64,000 nucleotides of DNA from Leifsonia soli (GTDB lineage Bacteria; Actinomycetota; Actinomycetes; Actinomycetales; Microbacteriaceae), in the NCBI RefSeq assembly GCF_013408745.1, contig NZ_JACCBJ010000001.1, positions 3,410,001 to 3,474,000 of the forward strand, given 5' to 3'. Shown here one piece after another: positions 24,121 through 31,850 of the stretch (its first letter is position 1; each line of letters opens with the position of its first letter). The notes under the pieces are model-generated. The model was not told the origin of the DNA, made no database searches, and saw only the letters and a list, made by a program, of their open reading frames with translations. The translations under genes and the position numbers were made by a program.

Positions 24121-25257
24121 ATGACCACGCTCGCCAGCTCGACGGCCCTGACGCCGACCTCCGGGGGGACCTCGGGGACGAAGCCTCCGGCCATCCGCCT
24201 CACCGGCGTCACCAAGACGTTCGGCAGCACCACCGTCGTCCAGCCCGTCGACCTGACGATCGGGGACAACGAGTTCTTCTCGATCCTCGGTCCGTCGGGA
24301 TGCGGCAAGACGACGCTGATGCGGATGATCGCCGGATTCGAGACGCCGACGGGCGGATCGATCGAGCTGGCGGGCGAGTCGGTGGAGTCCCTCCCCACCC
24401 GCAAGCGCGACCTCAACATGCTGTTCCAGAGCTACGCGCTGTTCCCCCACCTCTCCGTCCGCGACAACATCGGCTTCGAGCTGAAGGTGCGCGGCAGGAA
24501 GCGGTTCCCCGACCGGGACGCCGCGGTGGATGCCGCTCTCGCTCTGGTGCGCATGGAGCGCTTCGCGCACCGCAAGCCCAACGAGCTCTCCGGGGGTCAG
24601 CGGCAGCGTGTCGCGCTCGCCCGCGCCATCGTCTCCCGTCCGGCGGTCGTGCTGCTCGACGAGCCGCTCGGCGCGCTCGACCAGCAGCTCCGCAAGGAGA
24701 TGCAGGTGGAGCTCAAGCGCATGCAGCGCGAGGTCGGCATCACGTTCGTGTACGTGACGCACGACCAGGAGGAGGCGCTCACGATGTCCGACCGGATCGC
24801 CGTGATGTCGGAGGGCCGGGTGCAGCAGGTGGACGGGCCGCGCGCCATCTACGATCACCCCGCCAACCGGTTCGTCGCCGGCTTCATCGGCACGTGCAAC
24901 CTGTTCGACGCCGTCTATCACGGCACCCCGGCGGGGGCGACCGTCGATGTCGCGGGAGTCGGGAGGCTCGCTGCGGTCCCCGGCGCCGCCGGGCCGGGGG
25001 AGGCGGTCACGGTGGCCGTCCGTCCGGAGCGCGTGACGCTGTCCGCCGGCGCCGACGCGGACGGATTCGCCGCCACCCTCCTCGACGCCGTCTTCCTCGG
25101 CGACGAGTGGCGGTACATCGTGCGCGCCGAGCAGGGCGCCGAGCTGGTCATCACGCGGCCGAGCGGGCGTGCCGACGACGAGCTCACGCGACTGCTGCCC
25201 GGCAACCCGGTCACCGTGTCCTGGCGTCCGGACGACGCGCACATCCTGGTCGCCTGA
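24121..25257 (+). CDS. PotA-like ABC transporter ATPase
   Basis: 378 residues. Walker A is GPSGCGKTT, the Q loop is in MLFQSYALFPH, the signature is LSGGQRQR, and Walker B is VVLLDEPLGALD with the H loop THDQEEAL. A TOBE domain follows from about residue 285. It energises the two preceding permeases. It begins at ATG 24121, 33 bases after the binding-protein gene, so it belongs to the same transcript. Confidence 0.88.
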   Translation: MTTLASSTALTPTSGGTSGTKPPAIRLTGVTKTFGSTTVVQPVDLTIGDNEFFSILGPSGCGKTTLMRMIAGFETPTGGSIELAGESVESLPTRKRDLNMLFQSYALFPHLSVRDNIGFELKVRGRKRFPDRDAAVDAALALVRMERFAHRKPNELSGGQRQRVALARAIVSRPAVVLLDEPLGALDQQLRKEMQVELKRMQREVGITFVYVTHDQEEALTMSDRIAVMSEGRVQQVDGPRAIYDHPANRFVAGFIGTCNLFDAVYHGTPAGATVDVAGVGRLAAVPGAAGPGEAVTVAVRPERVTLSAGADADGFAATLLDAVFLGDEWRYIVRAEQGAELVITRPSGRADDELTRLLPGNPVTVSWRPDDAHILVA

Positions 25258-25289
25258 ACCACTCATCCCGGAACATCGAGGAGAACACC

Positions 25290-26084
25290 ATGAAGGTCGC
25301 AGCCGGTCAGCTCGCGCCCACCACCGACCTCGCCGCGAATCGGCGGACGATCGAGACCCTGGTCGAGGAGGCCGCGGCCGAGAACGTCGAGCTGCTCGTG
25401 CTCCCGGAGGAGGCGATGCTCCTCGCCGACGGGGTCGATGTGCCGCTCGGTGAGCTCGCGCGGGCCGAGTGGCCCGGCTTCGTGGAGTTCGTCTCCGGCC
25501 TCGCCAAGCGGAACGGCATGGCGATCATCGCCGCCGGCTACGAGGGGACCGACGGCGATCGGCCGTACAACACCATCGTCGCGATCGACGAGCGCGGCGT
25601 CGAGCGCGCCCGCTACCGGAAACTGCACCTTTACGACGCCTTCGCCTACCGGGAGTCGGACTACGTCACGCCGGGTGACGGGAATCCGGTCGTCGTGGAG
25701 CTGGCCGGCGCGAACGTCGGCCTGATCAACTGCTACGACCTGCGCTTCCCCGAGCTCACCCGCAACCTCATCGACCAGGGCGCCGACCTGCTCTCGGTCT
25801 CGGCCGCCTGGGTGACCGGTCCGATGAAGGAGGACCACTGGCGCACGCTGCTGCGCGCCCGTGCCATCGAGTCGACCGCGTGGCTGGTCGCCGCCGGCTC
25901 CGCGTCGCCCGACTGCATCGGGATGAGCATGGTCGTCGACCCGTTCGGCGTGGTGCGCGTCGCGCTGGGCGGCGAGACCTACGGTCTCGCGGCCGGCACC
26001 GTCTCTCAGCGCCGCACCGACGAGGTGCGCATCGTGCTCCCGGTGCTCGAGAACCGCCGGCTGAACACCTCCATCAGCCTCTGA
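25290..26084 (+). CDS. Nitrilase-superfamily carbon-nitrogen hydrolase
   Basis: 264 residues with the full triad: Glu40 in LVLPE, Lys111 in YRKLHLYDAF and Cys148 in INCYDLRFPE. Proteins of this type act as amidases (omega-amidase, carbamoyl-putrescine or aliphatic amide hydrolases), releasing ammonia or CO2. ATG 25290 has GAGGAG upstream and lies 32 bases after the ATPase. Its place right behind an amine-type transporter suggests it attacks the imported amide or carbamoyl compound. Confidence 0.83.
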   Translation: MKVAAGQLAPTTDLAANRRTIETLVEEAAAENVELLVLPEEAMLLADGVDVPLGELARAEWPGFVEFVSGLAKRNGMAIIAAGYEGTDGDRPYNTIVAIDERGVERARYRKLHLYDAFAYRESDYVTPGDGNPVVVELAGANVGLINCYDLRFPELTRNLIDQGADLLSVSAAWVTGPMKEDHWRTLLRARAIESTAWLVAAGSASPDCIGMSMVVDPFGVVRVALGGETYGLAAGTVSQRRTDEVRIVLPVLENRRLNTSISL

Positions 26085-26128
26085 TCCCCACGCCCACCGA
26101 CCGCACGATCACGAACCGAGGTACCGCC

Positions 26129-26797
26129 ATGCCCATCCGACTCGGACCGACCCCGCCCGCCCTGGACGCCGCCCTCGTCGAGAAGCTCACCCGCGTCTCC
26201 TTCCCGACCCTCGGCCACTACTTGGAGGAGGGGTTCGCCGACCCGGGGATCCGCCGCCTGGCGGGCACCGCCCGGGTCGTCGGACGCGCCGTGACCGTCC
26301 GCACGACGGCCACCGATTCCACGATGCTGCACCACGCCGCCGGGCTGGTCGAGGCGGGCGACGTGGTCGTCGTCGACACCGGAGGGGATGTGCGGCACGC
26401 GCCGCTGGGGGAGGTCGTCGCGAGCGCCCTCGCGTTCCGCGGTGCTGCCGGGGCCGTCGTGGACGGCACCGCCACCGACATCGAGGAGATCGCACCGCTC
26501 GGCCTTCCGGTCTACGGGCGTGGTCTGAGCATGCTGACCACGAAGCTGCACGAGATCGACGCCGGCGGGCTGAACATCCCCGTCGTCTGCGGCGGCGTCG
26601 TCGTCCATCCGGGCGACATCGTGCTGGCCGACGCCAACGGCGTCCTGTTCGCCTCGCCTGCCGTGCTCGGCGCCCTCATCGATGTCGCCCTGGAGGACGA
26701 CGCGGAGGAGCCCGAGCTCGTGGAGGCGCTCCGCGACGGCGGCCGCCTCGGCGACCTCACGGGCGCGAGCGCGACCGTCGCCTCCTTCGTCTCCTGA
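26129..26797 (+). CDS. RraA-like (HMG/CHA aldolase-type) family protein
   Basis: 222 residues with the RraA/dimethylmenaquinone methyltransferase fold: DVVVVDTGGDVRHAPLGE, GAAGAVVDGTATDIEEI and GGVVVHPGDIVLADANGV. Enzymatic members are class II aldolases or oxaloacetate decarboxylases that use a divalent metal; the Arg-Asp pair of catalytic members is in the DGTATD region, where Thr replaces the usual Arg, so aldolase activity is uncertain. It starts at ATG 26129 and sits between the amidase and the BKACE gene. Confidence 0.78.
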   Translation: MPIRLGPTPPALDAALVEKLTRVSFPTLGHYLEEGFADPGIRRLAGTARVVGRAVTVRTTATDSTMLHHAAGLVEAGDVVVVDTGGDVRHAPLGEVVASALAFRGAAGAVVDGTATDIEEIAPLGLPVYGRGLSMLTTKLHEIDAGGLNIPVVCGGVVVHPGDIVLADANGVLFASPAVLGALIDVALEDDAEEPELVEALRDGGRLGDLTGASATVASFVS

Positions 26798-26831
26798 CCC
26801 ACCTCACACCCGCTCCATCCGGAAGGACCCC

Positions 26832-27563
26832 ATGCTCCTCAAAGCCGCCATCAACGGTGGGCGTACTCGCGACGAGTTCCCCGCAGTCCCGCTGACCGCG
26901 GATCAGATCGCCCGGGAGTCGGCCGCCGCCCTCGCGGCGGGCGCCGACGTGGTGCACGCTCACGCGCGCACCCCCGACGGCGGCCAGACCATCGACCCGG
27001 TGCACGTCGGCGCGATGGTGCGGGCGTTCCGTGCGGCAGCGTCCGGGGGTGCGATCGGCACGACCACGGGCTTGTGGACGTGCTCCGGGCACGAGGAGCG
27101 GATGCGCCTGCTCGCGGCCTGGCCGGAGGACGCCCTGCCCGACTTCGCCTCCGTCGCGTTCAGCGAAGAGGGAGCAGCGGAGGCCGCTGAGCTGGTCCTG
27201 GCCCGCGGGATGGTGCTGGAGAGCGCCGTCTGGTCGATGGCCGACGTGCCCGGGCTGCTCGCCTCGCCCACGCTGCGCCGCAACGTGCGCATCCTCATCG
27301 AGCCGGAGGAGGAGGACGCCGTCGCGGCGGTCGCGCTCTGCCGTGCGATCTCCACCGCTCTGCGGGACGCCGGCGTGACGGCGCCCATCCTGTACCACGG
27401 CTTCGACGGGACGGTCTGGCCGGTCATCCGGGCCGCGATCGAGGACGGCTGCGAGACGCGGGTCGGCCTCGAGGACGGCCTGACCCGCGAGGACGGCGAA
27501 CTCGCCACCGGCAACGCCGAGCTGATCGCGGCGGTTCGCGCGCTGGAGCCGGTCATCGCGTGA
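26832..27563 (+). CDS. BKACE-family beta-keto acid cleavage enzyme (DUF849)
   Basis: 243 residues. The family condenses a beta-keto acid with acetyl-CoA to give acetoacetate and a new CoA ester; the prototype Kce acts in lysine fermentation. The zinc motif VHAHART (His42, His44) is present, as is the late acidic motif RVGLEDGL. The N-terminal NGGRTRDEFPAVP lacks the classical GAE glutamate, as in an actinobacterial subgroup. It is shorter than Kce (about 275). It closes the metabolic part of the operon and suggests that the substrate is processed to a beta-keto acid. Confidence 0.8.
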   Translation: MLLKAAINGGRTRDEFPAVPLTADQIARESAAALAAGADVVHAHARTPDGGQTIDPVHVGAMVRAFRAAASGGAIGTTTGLWTCSGHEERMRLLAAWPEDALPDFASVAFSEEGAAEAAELVLARGMVLESAVWSMADVPGLLASPTLRRNVRILIEPEEEDAVAAVALCRAISTALRDAGVTAPILYHGFDGTVWPVIRAAIEDGCETRVGLEDGLTREDGELATGNAELIAAVRALEPVIA

Positions 27564-27609
27564 CCGTGCCCGCGGGCGTTCTCAGGATCGCGTCCTAAGG
27601 TCGGATGGG

Positions 27610-28089
27610 ATGATCGACGACACCGACCGCAGGCTCATCGAGCTGCTCATGCGCGACGGCCGCCGTCCGTTCACGGAGCTCGCGGTCGAGCTGGAGGTGA
27701 GCGAGGCGACCGTCCGCGGCCGCGTCTCGCGGCTGCAGGAGTCCGGCATCCTGAAGATCGTCGCCCTGTGCAACCCGCTGACGCTCGGTCATCAGTCGAT
27801 CCGTCTGATGATCGGTGTCCGCGACCACTCCCCGCGAGCTGTTGCGAAGAGCCTCGCCGAGATGGCGATGGTGAATCACGTGGCCCTCGCGACCGGTGCC
27901 CGTGACATCTGGGTGGAGGCGACCTGCCGCGACCTCGATCAGCTCGTGACCCTGCTGGACGACGTGCGGCGTCTTCCCGGCGTCACCGACATCGACGAGT
28001 TCGTGCTGCTGGAGTTGTACAAGGACTACTCCTGGGTGGGCCTGCGCGAGAAGTCTGGGCAGGCCGCCGGTCAGAGCTTCGGCAGCTGA
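27610..28089 (+). CDS. Lrp/AsnC-family regulator
   Basis: 159 residues: an N-terminal winged HTH (ELAVELEVSEATVRGRVSRL) and a C-terminal RAM/AsnC ligand domain. It starts at ATG 27610, 46 bases after the BKACE gene, and is probably the pathway-specific regulator responding to the transported amine or an amino acid. Its last 19 bases overlap the end of a second, convergent Lrp gene. Confidence 0.85.
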   Translation: MIDDTDRRLIELLMRDGRRPFTELAVELEVSEATVRGRVSRLQESGILKIVALCNPLTLGHQSIRLMIGVRDHSPRAVAKSLAEMAMVNHVALATGARDIWVEATCRDLDQLVTLLDDVRRLPGVTDIDEFVLLELYKDYSWVGLREKSGQAAGQSFGS

Positions 28090-28589
28090 GGCGGCTTCGT
28101 CCGGCGTTTGATGATCGCGTCGCCCGCCGGCACCGGGTCTTCGCGGAAGCCGGCCCACAGGTAGCTGTCCTTCGTCACCTCGAGCACGGTCATCGTCTCG
28201 ACGTGGTGGACCCCGTTCACGCGCCGGATGCGGTCGTTGAGGATCGCGGACAGGTGAACGACGTCGTCGCAGCGCATGTCGACGACGAGGTCGTACGCGC
28301 CGACGGAGCTCGCGATGAACTTGATCTCGGGAATCGCCGTCAGCTGCTTGGCGACCGCGGCCACCGCGACGCCGCGCACCCGGATCGCGACGTGCACCTC
28401 GATCTCGCCGAGCTTCGGGGCGTCCGACATCCCGACCACCTGGACGATGCCGGCCTTCGACAGTCGCCGGTACCGGGCGCGGACGCTCGGCTCGGACAGG
28501 CCGACGTTGCGCCCGATCACCGCGAAGGAGCGGCGTCCGTCGATGCGCAGCTGATCGATGATCTTGCGGTCGATCGCGTCGATGTCCAT
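28071..28589 (-). CDS. Lrp/AsnC-family regulator, convergent second copy
   Basis: 172 residues with HTH VIGRNVGLSEPSVRARYRRL and a RAM domain (VGAYDLVVDMRCDD). It is clearly a paralogue of the neighbouring regulator but not closely similar. ATG 28589. It is tail-to-tail with that gene, overlapping by 19 bases, and divergent from the quinone reductase gene by 79 bases. Confidence 0.85.
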   Translation of the reverse strand: MDIDAIDRKIIDQLRIDGRRSFAVIGRNVGLSEPSVRARYRRLSKAGIVQVVGMSDAPKLGEIEVHVAIRVRGVAVAAVAKQLTAIPEIKFIASSVGAYDLVVDMRCDDVVHLSAILNDRIRRVNGVHHVETMTVLEVTKDSYLWAGFREDPVPAGDAIIKRRTKPPQLPKL

Positions 28590-28668
28590 CGGGTCTCCGT
28601 CATTCGTCGAGGCCAGCCTAGCCGCACGCGCAGGGGGCGGCCGAGTGCGGTCCGGGGGATGATGGAGT

Positions 28669-29256
28669 GTGAAGACTCTCGTCGTGACGGCCCACCCCGA
28701 CCCTGACGCCCTGACGAGCGTCGTCGCTCACCGGCTGGCGGACGCGTTGCAGCCGTCCCCGGTGGAGGTCGTCGATCTGGCCGCCGAGGGATTCGATCCC
28801 CGCTTCACCCGCGCGGATCGCCACACGTACCTGACCGGCGTCGACTTCCCGTCCGACGTCGCCGCCGAGCACAGGCGACTGGACGATGCAACACACCTCG
28901 TGCTGGTGTTCCCCGTCTACTGGTGGTCCATGCCCGCTCTGCTGAAGGGCTGGATCGACCGCGTGTTCGTCAACGGATGGGCGTTCTCCATCGACCCGGA
29001 GCACGGCATCCGTCGCAACCTCGACCGGCTGACCATCCACCTGATTCCGATCGCGGGCGACGATGCCGGCGTGTACGAGCGTCACGGATACGAGCAGGCG
29101 ATGCGGACGCAGATCGAGCACGGGTTCATCGACTACTGCGGCAGCCGGCGGGGGACGACCGCCTTCGTGTACGACTCCGAGCAGGACGATGCGCAGTCGC
29201 GTGAGCGGGCCGTTCGCAAGGCTCTCGGCGCCGTCCGGCAGGGCATACGTCCGTAA
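28669..29256 (+). CDS. NAD(P)H quinone reductase-like flavoprotein
   Basis: 195 residues with a flavodoxin-like fold: VVTAHPDPDAL at the N-terminus (phosphate loop), then FPVYWWSMPALLKGWIDRVF, which is the hallmark of the KefF/MdaB/NQO1 group. It would reduce quinones by two electrons using FMN or FAD. GTG 28669 has GGAG just upstream. It is convergent with the NmrA-type gene, which is under TetR control, and both suggest quinone or oxidant handling. Confidence 0.83.
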   Translation: MKTLVVTAHPDPDALTSVVAHRLADALQPSPVEVVDLAAEGFDPRFTRADRHTYLTGVDFPSDVAAEHRRLDDATHLVLVFPVYWWSMPALLKGWIDRVFVNGWAFSIDPEHGIRRNLDRLTIHLIPIAGDDAGVYERHGYEQAMRTQIEHGFIDYCGSRRGTTAFVYDSEQDDAQSRERAVRKALGAVRQGIRP

Positions 29257-29280
29257 TCGACGACGCCGTCCCTCCGGACC

Positions 29281-30117
29281 TCAGCGGAACAGGTCGGCGT
29301 TGTCGGTGACCCAGGTGCGGAACGTGCGGGACGGTCGCCCGGTGATCCGGGTGTACTCGTCCGACACCTCCGGGGTGGCGCCGACGGCTTCCCGCCAGTC
29401 CGTGATGATCTGACGAACCCAGACCTCCGGCACGAACTGCGACAGCATCGCGGCCGATTCCGCTTCGGTCTGTTCGATGACGGACACCAGACGACCGATC
29501 ACGGAGCCGATCGTCGCCACCTGCTCGCGGAGGGTGAGTCGCTCCGGGCCGGTGAGGACGGGCTTCGCGTTCAGCAGCGCGTCCCCGGTCAGTGCGACCA
29601 CCGCCACGTCGGCGATGTCGGCCTCGTGGATGGGCACCTGCACAGCATCCGGATACGGCAGCGGCACGGCGCTCCGCCCCTTCACACTCCAGCTCCAGCG
29701 GGCGGCATTGCTGGCAAAGCCGCCGGGGCGCAGGAAGGTGTGGTCGAGTCCCGACGCTTCGACGGCTCGCTCGATGCGCAGGAACCGGGATCCGTTGAAG
29801 TCCGACTCGGCGCCGGGGTACGTCACGGAGGCGGAGGAGAGCAGCACGACGTGCTTCACTCCGGAGCGGACCAGCCGGGCGATCAGCGGGTCCGGGTCGT
29901 CGAGGTCCGCGTACAGGAACACCCGGTCCACACCCTCCGCGGCGGGCGCGAAGGAGGCCGGATCGTTCAGGTCGGCGCGCAGCACGTCGACCTCGTCCGG
30001 AAGGCTGAGCTTCCGCGGGTCGCGACTCGTCGCGCGCACGCGCTCTCCGCGTTCCAGCAAGCCGGCGACGACCAGACCGCCCACGGCGCCACTGGCACCC
30101 ACCACCAACACCGACAT
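29281..30117 (-). CDS. NmrA/QorB-like NAD(P)-binding protein
   Basis: 278 residues of the atypical SDR type. The nucleotide motif is VGASGAVGG at the N-terminus, followed by LLSSASVTYPG and HTFLRPGGF. The family includes quinone reductase QorB and redox sensors; the active-site YxxxK is not evident, so a sensing or reductase role is open. ATG 30117. It is divergent from a TetR gene, and two operator palindromes lie between them. Confidence 0.82.
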   Translation of the reverse strand: MSVLVVGASGAVGGLVVAGLLERGERVRATSRDPRKLSLPDEVDVLRADLNDPASFAPAAEGVDRVFLYADLDDPDPLIARLVRSGVKHVVLLSSASVTYPGAESDFNGSRFLRIERAVEASGLDHTFLRPGGFASNAARWSWSVKGRSAVPLPYPDAVQVPIHEADIADVAVVALTGDALLNAKPVLTGPERLTLREQVATIGSVIGRLVSVIEQTEAESAAMLSQFVPEVWVRQIITDWREAVGATPEVSDEYTRITGRPSRTFRTWVTDNADLFR

Positions 30118-30138
30118 GAGTCCTCATTCCTTCGTGAC

Positions 30139-30162
30139 GAACACTGTTCGCGAACAATGTTC
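30139..30162. promoter_or_regulatory. Twin operator for the divergent TetR / NmrA pair
   Basis: Two perfect 11-bp palindromes, GAACACTGTTC (30139-30149) and GAACAATGTTC (30152-30162), are spaced 13 bases centre to centre. They lie in the 85-base divergent gap. Confidence 0.75.
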
Positions 30163-30190
30163 GTCAAGAACGCGGGCCGTGTCAAGTCCG

Positions 30191-30203
30191 TATAGTGGGA
30201 CCA
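30191..30203 (+). promoter_or_regulatory. -10 element for a probably leaderless TetR mRNA
   Basis: TATAGT (30191-30196) lies six bases before ATG 30203. No ribosome binding site fits in the gap, so the transcript probably begins at or next to the A of the start codon. Confidence 0.55.
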
Positions 30204-30889
30204 TGCCGCTGCCCGCTGAGCCCGTCTCCCGCCGGGACCGCCCCGCCAAGCCGCCGCTCTCGCGGCGTTCGATCCTCGACGCGGCGCTGGCGCTGATCCG
30301 GGAGCGCGGGGTGGATTCCGTGACGCTCCGCGATGTCGCCGCGGCGGTGAACACCGGTCCGGCCTCGCTCTACGCCTACTTCGGCGGCCGCGACCTGCTG
30401 CTGGAGCACGCGCTCGACGACGTCTACGGCACCGTCGAGCTCGCCCAGTCCGTCGACGGGGACTGGCGGGCGGCCCTGGCGGCCACGATCGTGAACACGA
30501 TCGACGCGCTGGAGTCCTACCCCGGGATCGGCGCCGTCGCGCTCGGCACCATCCCGACCCTCCCGGGTGCGATGCGGCTGGCCGAGCACGAGCTCGCGCT
30601 CATGAAGGCCGGCGGCATCGCCGATGCGGATGCGGCGCTCGCCGTCGACCTGATCGCCCAGTTCGCCGCGGCCACGGCCGTCGAGCGAACCGTGCGCCAC
30701 CAGGGCACAGAGGGTTCGGGCGCCCGGGAGCAGGACGCCCTCTCCGCCTACGCGACCGCCGACCCCGGACGGTTCCCCACCGTCCGCCGGCTCGCCCCCG
30801 CGCTCACCGGCGCCGACGAGCGCCGCCGCCGCGACTTCGCGATCGACGTGATCCTCTCCGGCCTCAGCGCGCAGCGCCGCATGGTCTGA
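30203..30889 (+). CDS. TetR-family regulator
   Basis: 228 residues with HTH DVAAAVNTGPASLYAYF near residues 45-62 and a C-terminal domain of the TetR_C_33-like type. It starts at ATG 30203, directly after a -10 element. It is divergent from the NmrA-type gene and should repress it through the paired GAACA-N-TGTTC sites. Confidence 0.85.
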   Translation: MPLPAEPVSRRDRPAKPPLSRRSILDAALALIRERGVDSVTLRDVAAAVNTGPASLYAYFGGRDLLLEHALDDVYGTVELAQSVDGDWRAALAATIVNTIDALESYPGIGAVALGTIPTLPGAMRLAEHELALMKAGGIADADAALAVDLIAQFAAATAVERTVRHQGTEGSGAREQDALSAYATADPGRFPTVRRLAPALTGADERRRRDFAIDVILSGLSAQRRMV

Positions 30890-30892
30890 TTG

Positions 30893-31804
30893 TCAGTCGG
30901 AGCCGTCGCCGGCCGCGGCGAGCAGCGGCACGATCACGTCGCTGATCGGGGTCGGGATGCCGTGACGCCGGCCGAGACGCTGCACGACCCCGTTGCGCGT
31001 GTCCCACTCCAAGGGGCGGCCGGCCTCACGGTCGGCGAGGATGGATGTCCCCATATCGACGGGGAACGCCTGCAGGCGCGTGAGGATCTCGAGCGGGGCG
31101 CCGTCGTCCAGCTCCGCGCCGTCGGCCCGGGCGATGGAAAGGCACTCCTGCAGATAGCTGAGCGCGAGCGAGGCGATGTCTTCTCGCCGGTACATCCCGG
31201 CACGCCGCCCGGTCAGGACCATGAGCCCCGCGACCGCATTCTGGAGCAGCTTGCGCCACGCGACGGACGTGAAGTCACGGGAGGTCTCGACTCCGCACCA
31301 TGTCTCGCGCAGGGCCTGGACGACGGTCGTCGCCGCCGGAGAGTCGGGCAGAGTGAGGCGCGCCTCGCCGCGCAGTAGCACCGTGCCGTCGGGCTGCGTC
31401 TCGGCGGGGAACCACACCACGGCGGGGACGACGCGGCTCTCGTGGATGCGACCCGCGAGAGACGCCTGCTGCTCGATGCCGTTCTGCAGGACGCAGACGA
31501 CGGTGTGCGGGCCGGCCACGACATCCAGCCACGACGCTGCCGCCGCGAGCTGGGTGGTCTTCGTGGCCAGGAAGACGAGGTCGGCGGGTTGTCCGACCTG
31601 CGATACGTCGGTGATGACCGGTCCGGGCACCACGATGTCCTGACTCTCGCGGTGCAGAGTCAGCTGCTCGCGAGCGGTGCGTCCGTAGAGTCGCGGCGTC
31701 GTGCCCGCCTCGTGCAGCGCCGCCGCGATCGTCGTCCCGATCGCGCCGGGGCCGATGACGGCGACCGACCCGGTGAATGACGATGGCCCGTCGACTGCCT
31801 GCAT
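30893..31804 (-). CDS. Ketopantoate reductase-family (PanE/ApbA-like) oxidoreductase
   Basis: About 303 residues. The Rossmann motif is VIGPGAIGTTIAAAL, the catalytic lysine is in AWRKLLQN, and the C-terminal helical domain contains LEWDTRNGVVQRLG, matching ketopantoate reductase. Because the window shows no other pantothenate genes, it may be one of several PanE-like paralogues acting on other 2-keto acids. ATG 31804 is used; GTG 31813 is possible. It lies downstream of the epoxide hydrolase on the same strand. Confidence 0.8.
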   Translation of the reverse strand: MQAVDGPSSFTGSVAVIGPGAIGTTIAAALHEAGTTPRLYGRTAREQLTLHRESQDIVVPGPVITDVSQVGQPADLVFLATKTTQLAAAASWLDVVAGPHTVVCVLQNGIEQQASLAGRIHESRVVPAVVWFPAETQPDGTVLLRGEARLTLPDSPAATTVVQALRETWCGVETSRDFTSVAWRKLLQNAVAGLMVLTGRRAGMYRREDIASLALSYLQECLSIARADGAELDDGAPLEILTRLQAFPVDMGTSILADREAGRPLEWDTRNGVVQRLGRRHGIPTPISDVIVPLLAAAGDGSD

Positions 31805-31850
31805 GCAGCCCACTCTACGATCCGGTCATCCGGACCGTTCCCGGCCCCGG

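Noticed and set aside
22981..25266. A 761-residue open frame on the minus strand across the binding-protein and ATPase genes
   Set aside because: It is antisense to two genes with complete family motifs and arises from high GC codon use. Its translation is Arg/Asp/Gly-rich with no domain.
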